60,000 nucleotides of DNA from Antedon mediterranea (taxonomy: Eukaryota > Echinodermata > Crinoidea > Comatulida > Antedonidae): positions 13,136,932 to 13,196,931 of the forward strand of contig NC_092679.1 of assembly GCF_964355755.1 (NCBI RefSeq), read 5' to 3'. Below are positions 22,542-33,889 of the stretch, piece by piece. Below the pieces are notes generated by a model, which saw only the letters and a list, made by a program, of their open reading frames with translations, ran no database searches and was not told the DNA's origin. The position numbers and the translations under genes were made by a program. Numbering within the stretch: the stretch's first letter is position 1; every line of letters starts with the position of its first letter.

Positions 22542-23580
22542 TTAGATTTGTTTTGGAACAGCCAAAAATCTGCCTTTATATGACCCTTTTTCTTGCAATA
22601 AAGTTCTTACAAATTTACTACTACTATTAACTGTAGTTTTCTGACTTTGGACCTTAGAATCATCAACAGATTTGGAAACTGATTTGGTATTCACCACCTT
22701 GTGCGTGAGCACATAATTATCGGCAACAGAAGCCGCTTTCATTAAATTATCCACTTTCTGCTCCTCTAGATGTGTACGAACTTCAGTAGGGGAACAAGAT
22801 TTAAACTCCTCAACTAACATAAGCTTACGAAGCTTTCCAAATTCACCCTTTACTCCTTCCGAACTACACCATCTATCAAAAAGAATCTGCTTCTTACGTG
22901 CAAATTCTGTAAACGTTTGATCATAAGGTTTACCTAAGTTCCTAAATTTCTGACGATACGCCTCTGGAACTAACTCATAAGCTGACAAAACAGCAGTTTT
23001 AACCGCATCATAGCTTTCACATTGATCATCAGCCAATGCAGAAAATACCTCAAGAGCAGTTTGTAACAACACAGTCCAGTGTCTAGCAGGCCACTTTAAT
23101 CTATTAGCAATTTTCTCAAAAGCTAAAAAATATGTCTCTACCTCGTCCTCATTAAACTTGGGAACCCATTTAATATTCTGAGTAATCTCTGAATCATTAG
23201 GTGTAGAAACCCATGTGGTGTGACCCATTTGCTATTTAAAATAGCTAATTCTAATTTCCTTAACTCAAATTCATGTTTTTCTTTTTCCATTTCTCTTTGA
23301 GTTTGCATCTCTAGAATCTCTATTTTTCTTCTTTCAAAAATTAATTTTTCACGTTCCAACTCGATTCTAGCCAACTCGACCTCATTCCCCGCAGTTTTTA
23401 CGGATTCATGAGTAATTAAACCAACATGACTTCCAATCACATTTATCAAGTCATATTTATTCATGGAATCATTTATAGATGCTCCAACCCTAGTACCTAG
23501 GAGTCGCAAACTCTCCTCTGAACTACCACCTCAATGGACATGCTATCCAAAAATTTCTCGTCAAAATCACTTTCTGACAT
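22542..23580 (-). pseudogene. gag with SCAN-like capsid and zinc-knuckle remnant
   Basis: The likely start is ATG at 23578-23580 (MSESDFDEKFLDSM). The frame shifts near 23500 into a charged coiled-coil region (VELARIELEREKLIFERRKI) and again near 23200 into VETYFLAFEKIANRLKWP, with YELVPEAYRQKFR and LMLVEEFKSCSPTEVRTHL, the helical SCAN-like capsid of many metazoan Ty3 elements. CKKKGHIKADFW, a damaged CCHC knuckle, is readable in another frame at about 22600-22565. Three frames are needed, so gag is dead. Role by family: forms the particle and binds RNA. Confidence 0.85.
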
Positions 23581-23938
23581 AGTTTCTATTCGAAACAAAC
23601 AAACAAAAACACAGGTTAAAATAATAACCAATATGACGATAATTAAGGCACCAGTAATGAAATACCTGCCAAGCCCACACAGTATTAAACCTACCGTGCG
23701 CCGTGGTCTCAATAACTAGACCCCTAAAATCAAAGCCAAACCGACTTCTAACTAGTATCACAGGCAAGCCTACACAAGCCTAAAACAACAACACAGTGTA
23801 CTGGCTGGACGACCACCAAACCTCGTTCGTTATAAAACGCCTCTAAACCTAAAACCAGCTTAGAATAAACAACTAAAATTACCATCAGTTCGATCTACAA
23901 CTAAAATTCCGTACTTTGTTCCCGGATGACCCCCAATT

Positions 23939-24070
23939 TGTTACAGGCCCGCTCGTTAGGCTGAAACCAACAATAAGAACATAACAAAACACGTTGTAGT
24001 TGTCGTCCATCTTTATTCATCTCTCACTTTTTCTCTAGAGGGCTCACTTCCGTGTGACAAACCCATCACA
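23939..24070 (-). repeat. 5' LTR of the Gmr1-type element
   Basis: It runs from 'tgttacaggcccgctcgtta' to 'tgtgacaaacccatcaca' and is followed by the second GTAC copy. The putative primer-binding site lies immediately to its left. Confidence 0.92.
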
Positions 24071-25000
24071 GTACTGATTTTAACCACCTGATGTAACCCT
24101 GTTTACTAATTAAATTGAGTCAGATAATTAGTTATTGACGATTAAAACGAATTTAGGTTCAACAATTTGCCCCAAATAGGGGTGTTTTCCGATCGTGGTA
24201 TACACTGTCTAATGCATGTCCATCGTGAAAAATACCCGCATACAATAATACGAGGATGCTTCGCATTTTCCTATCTCCTCCTACGATAACTGTTTTTAAT
24301 GGCTGAAAACCGGTTGAACAGTTCGAGTACAGCATCATAATGTTGAAGACATGCCGATTTTCTTTAAAAAATACTATTTTGATAGATTTAATATACGTTT
24401 ATATAAATGTATTGATTTGCAATGAATGGAACATTCCAAATTAGTTGGTTTAACCATACTTGCATACCTCCATGGTTTAACACAAGTAGGTAAATTTATA
24501 GACCCTTGGAGAATAAATAGAAATAGTATTGTAATGCTATACAATACTGAAAATAGGTATTAACCACTTTTGATCGCCATTTGAATCAAAAGTGTGTTGG
24601 TACTGTTAGATATAATATAAACAATATACTAATAAACGTTATCACTGTGAGTGTGAGTAGCCCCTACTTTTAGATTATTAACACATAATAATATAATACT
24701 TTATTACTGTCAGTTGTTTCTCAACCTTTGTATTAATTAATAATTACAAAATATAAACGTATTAGTGGTCTTTATATGTACTTTACTATTTCAATCGACC
24801 ATGAGACAGTGACAGTTTTGATAAAGTATTAAATCGGAAATGTTTTACTCTATCACAAACGGTGTTTCATCACATTTAGTAATAATTAAGTAATAATCAG
24901 ACGAGCAACTGACAAACAGTGCCAAAACCAACTAATATTAATATTAAAATTGTGTGTTATAACATTGCTGACAGATGTTTTATTGGATACTGGAGGGATC
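24071..25000. repeat. Continuation of the host repeat, then AT-rich stretch
   Basis: 24067-24240 matches 55770-55935 on the other strand ('cccctatttggggcaaat' block). Beyond that I see nothing supportable. Confidence 0.6.
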
Positions 25001-25640
25001 TCAGTTCAACAAGACAATCAATCACATAAATAATTTCTGAGGACGAATTTGTGTAATGGTGAGATTTGTAGCTTTATTTTACTGATATTCCTAGGCCCAA
25101 ACATGCAGTAGTGAGTATAACTCTTCGTGAGGAAGAAAGCATCCTGTTAGATAGAACAATAGCCAGTTTATGTTCATATCCTGCCTGGAGCCTCTAGGCC
25201 TTTTGTCTACAATTCTATAGACATTAGAGGACAAACAAAGCTAGAATGGCTTCTACATCTAGTAGTAAAGCTGGGAATAAAATTAGAAGCAATGCCACTC
25301 AAACTAGGCCTACACACTGTGATGCTTCAAAGTCTCCTAGTAAATCAAGGCCTTCAGCTACTCCTAGTAGTAAAACTAATACTAATAGCCCCATCAAGTC
25401 AAGCAATATCTCTACTACAAGAATTAAATGCATCAAACAATGTAAGCTAGACAATGCCATGAAAGACAGTCACCTGGAATGTTCTCTCTGCCAAGAGCAA
25501 TATCACAGAGCATGCCTGAAAATAAAGTCAACTACAACACCGAGAGTTTGGCTATGTCCATACTGCAAGGACATCCCATGTACTGTTAAGAACATCCTAG
25601 AGACGAATGCTGACCAACAATGCATCATTTCCGAAATGAC

Positions 25641-26435
25641 AAATGATCTTGGTACATTAAAAACCATCGTAAATCAGCAAAAAGAAATGATCACAGAACT
25701 TAGACTAACAGTTAGAAGCATTTTAGTTCAACCTACGTGTAAATGTGCACTGAATTGCAACAAAGAAGTAGCAAGTACTACTAAAGCAACGTCAAACCTA
25801 TCATCAAATAATAATGGTAGTCCATCAAGTACAAAACGAAATGATAGACCTACTTCAAACGAAAGTCCTTCAAACGAGAATACTGCCAACAAAACACTTC
25901 TGATCGGAGATTCAATTATTCGTGATATAAAGGAGAGAGGTCTAAATAATACCAAGGTTGAATGCATCAGAAGAGGAAAAATAAAAGATGTAAAACAAAG
26001 TTTAGCAGATAACACAATATCCAAATCCTTCAAGTCAATTATTTTGCATGTCGGAACCAACTACTGTGCTTCGGATGAAACCTTTTCTAATAGTATCAAT
26101 GAGTATGACTCTTTGGTTAAGCAGATCAAAACAGATTCCCCACAAACAAAAATGGTCATTTCAACGGTGTGTCCAAGATCAGATGATACAAGGAATCCAG
26201 AAAGAGTTAACTCCCTAAATTGTGGTCTGAAGAAAATAGCCAATACATATAAATGCCAGATTATCGATAATGACGATACCTTCATGCTAAGAAATGGGTC
26301 AGCGGCGAAAGCAAACACCAACAAAGGAGGTCTGCATCTGTCTTATCATGGAACAAGATTGCTATTGGGTAACATTGAAGGTGTACACAAAATCCTTAAA
26401 AGTCCATTAGGAAGTGCTTCATCTCTCAAAAGAAC
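25641..26435 (+). repeat. First copy of 795-bp ORF1 duplication
   Basis: It starts 'aaatgatcttggtacattaa' and is repeated from 26436 with only scattered substitutions. Confidence 0.9.
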
Positions 26436-27575
26436 AAATGATCTTGGTACATTAAAAACCATCGTAAATCAGCAAAAAGAAATGATCACAGAACTTAGAC
26501 TAACAGTTAGAAGCATTCTAGTTCAACCTACGTGTAAATGTGCACTGAATTGCAACAAAGAAGTAGCAAGTACTACTAAAGCAACGTCAAACCTATCATC
26601 AAATAATAATGGTAGTCCATCAAGTACAAAACGAAATGATAGACCTACTTCAAACGAAAGTCCTTCAAACGAGAATACTGCCAACGAAACACTTCTGATC
26701 GGAGATTCAATTATTCGTGATATAAAGGAGAGAGGTCTAAATAATACCAAGGTTGAATGCATCAGAAGAGGAAAAATAAAAGATGTAAAACATACTGCGT
26801 TGAAACACCGGTTTCTCGTCAGATCACCGAAGTTAAGCAACGTTGGGCCCGGTTGCGTTCTGGATGGGAGACCGTCTAGAAATCGTGGCGGGTGCTGTAT
26901 ATACTGGAGAGTGATGGTGTAATGGTAATATCGGACTAGCATGTGATAGGCATGGGTTCGAGGTTATCTGTACCGTACTAATTGCATCCTTAGGCAAGAT
27001 GCTTTACTCTCATTGCCTAATCTGGTAGGCGCTGCACTGCTGGCTGCCGTGGGTCCGTGGAGGGCCTAATCCGAATTTCCTCACTGAGGACAAATATTAA
27101 TACAAATACAAATACAAAAAATAAAAGATGTAAAACAAAGTTTAGCAGATAACACAATATCCAAATCCTTCAAGTCAATTATTTTGCATGTCGGAACCAA
27201 CTACTGTGCTTCGGATGAAACCTTTTCTAATAGTATCAATGAGTATGACTCTTTGGTTAAGCAGATCAAAACAGATTCCCCACAAACAAAAATTGTCATT
27301 TCAACGGTGTGTCCAAGATCAGATGATACAAGGAATCCAGAAAGAGTTAACTCCCTAAATTGTGGTCTGAAGAAAATAGCCAATACATATAAATGCCAAA
27401 TTATCGATAATGACGATACCTTCATGCTAAGAAATGGGTCAGCGGCGAAAGCAAACACCAACAAAGGAGGTCTGCATCTGTCTTATCATGGAACAGATTG
27501 CTATTGGGTAACATTGAAGGTGTACACAAAATCCTTAAAAGTCCATTAGGAAGTGCTTCATCTCTCGAAAGAAAC
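26436..27575 (+). repeat. Second copy of ORF1 duplication, split by a SINE
   Basis: 26436-26791 matches 25641-25996 and 27117-27575 matches the rest. The SINE and its target duplication account for the gap. Confidence 0.9.
26792..27116 (+). mobile_element. Chimeric 5S rRNA-tRNA SINE (SINE3/DeuSINE type)
   Basis: The first ~115 bp resemble 5S rRNA, with the internal promoter parts 'accgaagttaagcaacg' and 'ctggatgggagaccg' and the 3' end 'gggtgctgtata'. Directly after it comes a tRNA-like promoter, with 'gtgatggtgtaatggt' (A box) and 'gggttcgaggttatc' (B box). The tail has 'tccttaggcaagatgcttta' and an A-rich 'acaaatacaaatacaaa' end. A 19-20-bp duplication 'aaaaataaaagatgtaaaac' flanks it. Dimeric 5S-tRNA heads are known from AmnSINE1-like families in vertebrates; transcription would be by Pol III. 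Confidence 0.85.
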
Positions 27576-27839
27576 CAAAGATCTCGCAGAAGCTATGATA
27601 CACACCACAGACAAGATCTTCGATCCTTTCAACGTAAGTTCAATAGACAAAAATAGGATTTTGCACACAAAAGCATAGATTCACCACTTAACAACTATCA
27701 TGTTCTTAATGACGAAGCCGAAACTACAATTTTATATCCAAACGAGGATAATTCTCCAAAACCACTCGCCAAAGACACTGTAAAACGTCGCCATAGGAGG
27801 AGAGGTGGTAAATGTAAATATAATGCTAACAAAATAAAT

Positions 27840-28426
27840 CAAGTTAATATCGCTTTTAATAATGTGAATTGGCTGCGTCCAAAAATGTATGAGGTATCTC
27901 AGTTCCTTACTGATAATAATATTGATATTCTCGGAGTAGTTGAAACATGTTTAAAAAATGAGCTTGGTATTTCTGTAAAAGGTTATAGATGGATAGGTAA
28001 AAATAGAAAAGGGAAAGGAGGAGGGGGGATTGGTATGTTTGTGTCCAATAATGTTGTTATTTATAATGATAATTTATTTAATTCTAATTCTGATGAATTT
28101 GAAAGATTATGGATCCAAATTAACACTAATAATGGTACTGCTTTGTTTATATCAGTAGCCTACTTCCCTGTTGAAGGTTGTAATATTGAGAAAACGGAAG
28201 AATTATATAATCAATTACTATCAGAAGTCATTCAAATTGAAAACATGCATGAAGGAAAAGAAGAGCCTAATATTTTAATCTTAGGCGATTTTAATGCTAG
28301 AATAGGTAGTTCTGTAATGGGTGGCGACCCAATAGTCAACACAAATGGTAATAGATTAATTGAGTTTAGTAGTAATTCAAACTTATCAATTCTCAACAAA
28401 ACTATTTTCTGTGAAGGCGAAATCAC
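27840..28426 (+). pseudogene. LINE ORF2, apurinic-type endonuclease
   Basis: The segment contains MYEVSQFLTDNNIDILGVVE (block with catalytic Glu), GGGGIGMFVSNNVV, VAYFPVEG and ILGDFNARIG (GDFN). The final SDHN motif (LGSDHNMLLL) lies beyond a stop, in the next frame at about 28460. A short deletion around 28426-28440 removes residues between GDFN and SDHN. Role in active elements: nicks target DNA to prime reverse transcription. Confidence 0.88.
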
Positions 28427-31223
28427 ATGAAGATAGACGAATTAGGACAACTTAGCTTGGGTAGTGACCATAATATGTTACTACTTAAATTAAATATAAA
28501 TAACTCGAAAAACAAAGATAATAGGTGTAGTAAGAAATATATATGGAACATTAAGTTTTGTGAAGATTTTAGTGAATATAATGCCTATTTAGAAAGGGAT
28601 TTTAAAGAGTGGGATGCAAATAGGTTTGATAATGTTAATGACTTATGGAATTCCTGGAAGTCTATTGTAATTAAATGCGCAGAAGAAGGCATTGGTAAAA
28701 ATGTGTTGGGGGAAAATCTAAACCATGGTTTGATAAGGAAGTTGCAAAATGCAATTGAGAATAGAAAGAAAGCAACACAAATTCATAGAAATTATGTTAA
28801 AAGAAAAGACAAAGATGCTGCAACATTTGACTTCCTTTGGCAGAATTACCAACAAAAGCGGTTGTTTGCTAAGACTTTGATAAAACAACAGATATTAGAA
28901 ATGAGAGTAGATAAATCAATTGTTATTGCAAACAAAGGAGGAAAAAATTGTAAGGAATTCTGGCAAACAATTAGAGGGTCAAAGTTTAACAAACAAAGTA
29001 CTGATTGTTTTAAGGTTCCAGGGTCTGAACAAGTTGTTACTAGCGTTGAAGAAAAAGCCGAAACATTAGGAAACTATTGGGAATCACTAAGTACTTCTAA
29101 AAATAATACATTCAATAATAATATATACATGACTGAGAACTGTATACAAAACATTAGAAACAACTTGTTCAGAGATGATGATGAGGCTACAGATCCTCTA
29201 TGTGATATTTCTATTGATATTGAAAGTATAAAATATGTATTAAGTATTGCAAACAATTGTAAATCTCCAGGTGAAGATAACATTACTAATGAACTTTTAA
29301 AAATGGTGGTCATATTATGGTAAACTCTCTGCTAGATTTATTTAATAGAATCATCCTTTTTGAACACCCACCAGAAGACTGGAATTTAAGTTTAATTATT
29401 CCAATCTTTAAACATGGTGATAAGAGATATTTGAACAATTATCGTGGAATCTCTCTTACATCTTGTGTATCAAAATTATTTAATAGAGTACTTGCTATGA
29501 ATGTATCAAACTATTTGGAAAGTGATAATGCACTGACGGAAGTCCAGGGTGGTTTCAGGAAAGATCATAGGTGTGAGGACCATATTTTTGTAATCAAAAG
29601 TATAACTGCTTTAAGAAAAAAAGAGGGAAAAAACACCTATCTAGCTTTCCTGGACTTCCGAAAGGCATTTGATTCCGTCTGGAGAGATGGGCTCCTGAAA
29701 GCCATATGGAATATAGAAATAAGAGGGCGTCTGTGGAGAATTATTGATAACATGTATGCAAATGTCAAAGGGAAAGTAAAATTTGGGGATACTGTAACTA
29801 ATGAATTTTCAATTGATTAGACAGAGATGTGTGCTATCTCCTATTCTGTTTTGTATATTTATCAATGAGCTCACAAAAATTCTAAAATTAAATGATATAG
29901 GAGTTCATATTAATAACATATGGCAAGGAGCCCTTTTCTGGGCAGATGATATTGTGCTATTAGCTGAAAATGAGCAACAAATGACTCACATGTTACAGCT
30001 AACTGCAAAATTGGCCATTGATTGGAAAATTCAATTTAACTCAACTAAATCAAATGTACTTGTTGTAGGTAAGAAGATAGATAAACAAAAGTTATGGAAA
30101 TTAGGAGACCAGTCGATAACTGAGTGTGAAACGTATAAATATCTAGGTGTAATGATATCAAGAGGTGCAAATGACCAGCCATGTAGAATATATTATACAA
30201 AAATGTAACCGACTCATAGGCTATATAAAAGCCATAATTGGTAATTTAAACAATTTTAATAGAGTATATTATGGTGATATCCTCTGGCGAACAATTGCAC
30301 TCCCATCAATAAATTATGGTAGTACTATTTGGGTTGGTAGCAAAAGTGATTGTGAAAGAATTGAAAGACTACAATTACAAATGGCAAGGTTTATCCTTAA
30401 GGCCTCTCGGAATACCCCTTGTGCTACTCTTTATGGGGAACTTGGGTGGTCAAAAATCTCACATATTCAAAATGTAAATAGAATTAATTATATGGAAAGA
30501 ATTTTAAAGATGGAAGATGAACGTTGGCCTAGGATATTACTGAAAACACTAGTTAAATTGACAGAGAACTTTAATGATCTATCATTTAAAATTCCATTGT
30601 GTGTTCGAAATATCATTGATAATTGTGATATACATGCTATTTTTTCTGATATTCGAAATGGTAATGATAACTTTGATGCCAACTGGGCTTTCAATACAAA
30701 AACAATTATGAAAAATCTAGCTCTCTCGCATTGGGTTGAAGACGGTAAATGTAAAACGTCAATTGAACATTATATGTATATAAAAAATGAACCAAAACTT
30801 GAACAGTATCTACTTGATAAAATTGACTTTGAAGGAGCATCGTTAAAATTTAAGCTGCGATCAAACACCCTTCCCCTTGAAAGAAAAACATCTAAATGGT
30901 CAAATGACCCTAATGCTAATGGTTGTTGTAAATTGTGCAACAGAAATGAAGAAGAAACCATTATGCACTTTCTCCTAACATGTACCACTCTAGAAGAAGA
31001 GAGAAAAAACCAAATTGCTAAATTCCAACAAGAACTTTTGGAATGTAATCTTTTTTATCTCTTTGACTATTTTCAGAATTTAGATTTATTCAACAAAACC
31101 CTTCTTATTCTAGGCAATGACTATGATTTATTTGATAATATTATTAAGTCTTTAATCGACAAATTCTGTAAATCATTGGCTAAATCTTTATGGAAGAAAC
31201 GTTGTGCTCTTTTAAACTTATAA
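28427..31223 (+). pseudogene. LINE ORF2, RT and C-terminal Cys domain (three frameshifts)
   Basis: The coding line passes through four frames. 28427-29320 holds the linker and start of RT (KSPGEDNITNELLK). 29317-29820 carries WNLSLIIPIFKHGDKRYLNN, YRGISLTSCVSKLFNR and LAFLDFRKAFDSVWR. 29801-30180 has RCVLSPILFCIFINEL and the catalytic FWADDIVLLAE. 30165-31223 is the thumb and C-terminal region with NGCCKLCNRNEEETIMHFLLTC, a CCHC-like zinc cluster. The AxxDD box is intact, but the breaks near 29318, 29820 and 30180 exclude function. Confidence 0.9.
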
Positions 31224-31641
31224 CGTCAATGCTGTTGTGTTTTGAACTGCTTTTCAACTTTTGTGTGTCATTTTGATTTCTGTTTCGTAATCTTTGTCTT
31301 TTTATTTTATTTATTATGCCTTAGTGTTGAGTATTACACACACCGTTATACTCTTTATTTTGATTCATACCATGAAATTAATTTTATTATTTATTTTGTG
31401 TGTATGTAAACATTTTTATTTATTTTGATTCCTCTCAAGTAATTTGTTTTATTTATTTGTTTTGATTTAAAATATTTCATTAGTAGAGTTATGTTTTGTA
31501 TTTCATTCATTCATTTTGATTTATTTTTAAGTTAATAATTTTATTTATTCTTGTATGTTATTATTTGGACGCACCTTTATCATCAAAGTGTGCCACTGTT
31601 GTAAAAGTGAAGTTTCCAATAAATTATTATTATTATTATTA
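31224..31641 (+). repeat. LINE 3' UTR ending in (ATT)n
   Basis: T-rich sequence after the ORF2 stop ends 'ccaataaattattattatta'. The repeat-type tail marks the 3' end of the LINE. Confidence 0.75.
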
Positions 31642-31644
31642 GGG

Positions 31645-32030
31645 AGGACTAATAACAAATGAGGGCGCTATGTATGCATAGTTTAAATAGTTTAGATGAA
31701 TAATTTCTTCAAGCAAGCTCCGTGGCGCAGCGGTTGAAGCGTTGTCTTGCGATGGAGTGACAATTCCACCCAAGTTCAAAATCCAGTAGATGACATTTGT
31801 TTGTTTATCGGCAAACGCGAATGTTGCCACATGAAAATTACACAGTCAATATCATCGAACTCGAGAATTTATATGTTTAATGACTACGACACGATAATTA
31901 CGCGAAAATGTATCGGTCAATATCATCGTTCTCGAAGATATATACGATTTACGATCCTCGCAGCGGTAGTCATGTGATGCAGTTTCAACCAATCACGTTC
32001 ACGTATTTACATAGGCTATGTAATATAAAA
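31645..32030 (+). repeat. tRNA-like SINE, copy 1 (copy 2 at 39968-40376)
   Basis: 'acaaatgagggcgctatgta' through 'aggctatgtaatat' recurs at 39968-40376 in the same orientation with moderate divergence. Near the start, 'ccgtggcgcagcggttgaag' (A-box-like) and 'caagttcaaaatcc' (B-box-like) point to a tRNA-derived head. The 'cgatcctcgcagcggtagtc' block is strongly conserved between the copies. Confidence 0.7.
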
Positions 32031-32750
32031 GAATATGTCCATGTTACTTTTTAATTTACTGCTTTTACGGCTTTTGATAATTCTGTCCTATCTTTTAACA
32101 CTAGCAGTTATTTTAATTTGCCAAGTAACAAACATACACGCATACATACAAACAAAGTAAATACTTTTATAATAATAATTGTTGTTATATATTAGTTTTT
32201 ATTTGGTTTTATAGGTACGTTCTATGATTGGTCAATATTGACATTTGACCCTTAATCTCAACGATTTGTTTTTCATAATGTGATTGAATAGACACCTATA
32301 ATCATAAAAATGTAATAAAAGACCAAATTGTGCTTCAATAAATTTGTTATAATACATATACATAAAACATTGTTGTAATTGGTCAATGTTGAACTTTGAC
32401 CCCTTATTGTCTCCTATCCTTTAACACTAGGTCATTAGACAGCCTGATTGGTCAGTTGTGGCATTGTGTACCAGGTCAAAAGTTATAGACATTTTTGTTT
32501 TCAGGATAAGAAATTCTTACAAACATGTCTACTTTAACATAGTGTTATGCTTAGACATCACGTATAGACGCCACAACAATAGGGCGATTTTTGATGACGA
32601 TGTTTCAAACACTAAAAAAATAAAAACTAGAGGGTACTCCGAGAGTACAAACCTCCGCCTACTGTAAAATTCCTCTACATAAAATGCCCCCTGAATATTT
32701 TTTTTAAACATTTTTTTTTATTAGTTCTAAGTGTAAATATGTTAACTGCA
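32031..32750. repeat. Dispersed repeat fragments
   Basis: 32070-32130 belongs to the 'ctcaccggctttagataagt' family. 32220-32405 is an inverted copy of 15485-15670. 32405-32690 is repeated in part at 37600-37800 and 41035-41240 ('ttttgttttcaggataa'). Confidence 0.65.
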
Positions 32751-32759
32751 CACTACAAA

Positions 32760-33235
32760 GTTGTGGATGATAGTGTGGTGTAATGGTTATGTATCCAGCC
32801 TCTCACAGTTGAGGTCGCTGGTTCAAGCCCCACTAAAGGTTTTTTCTTTTTAATATTTTTTTATTTTTTATTTATTTTTTTTTTGGTGGACCTTGATCTT
32901 TGACCCTGACCCTTCAAAATGTAACCACAATTATATGATGTGTCATTGATCATTGTGGCTAAGTTTGGTGAGAATCGGATCAAAACTGTGGTCTCTAGAC
33001 AGTAAAATAGTTTTTTGTTAGTTGTGACCTTGACCTATGACCTTTCCCCCTCAAATTCAAACTCGTCCGAGCTTTTTGGGCATAGATCATTGTGTCCAAA
33101 TTTGGTTAGAATCGGATAAAAACTGTGGCCTCCAGGCTGTTCACAGACACACACACAAACACACAAACACACACACAAACACACACACAAACATACAGGG
33201 GTGAAAACATAACCTCCTTGGCGGAGGTAATAACA
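32760..33235 (+). repeat. tRNA-derived SINE with (CA)n and 'cttggcggaggtaa' end
   Basis: 'gtgtggtgtaatggttatg' and 'ctggttcaagccccac' form a Pol III A/B-box pair. A T-rich region follows, then two related 'gaccttgacc...gagaatcggat' subunits, then a CA-rich run at about 33148-33195 and a final 'acctccttggcggaggtaat'. The same end occurs at 3060-3080. Confidence 0.7.
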
Positions 33236-33624
33236 TAACATTGTAGGTAATTAATTAGGCACAACAATAAGGAAACAGTCATAAAAATCGGTCAAATAAT
33301 AACACAGAGATACCTTATAAAAACACCATAACATAAACTGTTTTTTTTTGCGATTTCGTGTCGTTCAGCGGAAATAATATAATATAATAAGTAATTTTTT
33401 GTAGTAATTTTAATTTTTTATAGGAAATATTTATCATATTAATATAATGTATAATTTTACTCTATGTTTGCATTCTTTTATTCTATCCCTAGACCCCCAA
33501 CTGTTGCCCTATAACACCAAACAAGTGATGATGCTCGCTTCGCTTGTTGCATACCCACCTTGTCAAGAAGATCCTGATACCACCGCTAGTTTGTAATTTT
33601 TACTTTTGCATTCTTTTTAAAAAG
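33236..33624. other. Intron sequence 5' of an LRR exon
   Basis: 33250-33480 is repeated at 38705-38935 and partly at 37810-37925 ('cgatttcgtgtcgttcagcg'), as expected if exon plus intron units were duplicated together. Confidence 0.6.
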
Positions 33625-33696
33625 GGATTTGAGCGATAACCAAATAGGTACATTGCCAGCCAATGCATTTTCTGATTTGACAGCATTGGAAGAACT
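33625..33696 (+). CDS. LRR exon of the LGR gene (72 bp)
   Basis: It is bounded by 'tttttaaaaag' and 'gtgagtat'. It encodes DLSDNQIGTLPANAFSDLTA plus LEE and a split Leu codon, and fits the 24-residue LRR pattern with no stop. The intron before it ('ataccaccgctagtttgtaa') is nearly the same as those before 33829 and 38140. Confidence 0.8.
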
Positions 33697-33828
33697 GTGA
33701 GTATATTAAATTAACTTATTTTATTCATTAAAATTGCCTCAAATTGTTTTTGCCTAGCCCCCTTGTTGGGACGATCCTGATACCACCGCAAGTTTGTAAT
33801 TTTTACTTTTGCATTCTTTTTTTTAAAG

Positions 33829-33889
33829 GGATTTGAGTAGTAACCACATAGTTACATTGTCAGCCAATGTATTTGCTGATTTGACAGCA
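33829..33889 (+). pseudogene. LRR exon, 5' part, split by a Helitron
   Basis: The acceptor 'tttaaag' and 61 bp of an LRR exon (DLSSNHIVTLSANVFADLTA) are followed abruptly by the Helitron end. The missing 11 bp and the donor are found at 36675-36685. Adding them restores exactly 72 bp with 'gtgagtat'. The last codon of the joined exon reads AT|G instead of CT|G. Confidence 0.88.

Larger units (their letters stand above)
18720..24070 (-). mobile_element. Ty3/gypsy LTR retrotransposon, Gmr1-type order (IN before RT)
   Basis: Two 132-bp LTRs (18720-18851, 23939-24070), each tg...ca in window orientation, are flanked by a GTAC target duplication. A polypurine tract 'aagtgggggtg' (minus strand) precedes the left, 3' LTR. 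A primer site begins 'ttgggggtcatccggg' just inside the right, 5' LTR. On the minus strand the order is gag, protease, integrase, reverse transcriptase, RNase H. Ty3 elements normally carry integrase last; this copia-like order defines the known Gmr1-like group. Several frameshifts and a stop make this copy defective, although the LTRs differ at only a few sites. Confidence 0.92.
25246..27656 (+). pseudogene. LINE ORF1: PHD finger, coiled coil, SGNH esterase (duplicated and interrupted)
   Basis: The frame opens at ATG 25246 with a Ser/Thr-rich N-terminus. A PHD-like Cys/His finger follows (CIKQCKLDNA, LECSLCQEQYHRACL, WLCPYCKD), then a Leu-rich stretch and an esterase with LLIGDSIIRDI, ILHVGTNYC and GGLHLSYHG (blocks I, III and V of SGNH hydrolases). 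At 26436 the coiled-coil/esterase part starts again in frame as a direct repeat of 25641 (offset 795 bp, 265 codons). The second copy is cut at 26791 by a SINE and resumes at 27117; it also lacks one base near 27495. In known LINEs this ORF1 binds RNA and associates with membranes. Confidence 0.88.
25000..31641 (+). mobile_element. LINE with PHD/esterase ORF1 and APE-RT ORF2, (ATT)n tail
   Basis: ORF1 starts at 25246 and ORF2 near 27840. The 3' end is an (att)n run at 31624-31641. The 5' limit is approximate because no target duplication was identified. Multiple frameshifts, an ORF1 duplication and a SINE insertion make it defective. The combination of PHD finger, SGNH esterase and apurinic endonuclease is known from CR1/L2-related LINEs; the clade is not fixed here. 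Confidence 0.85.
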
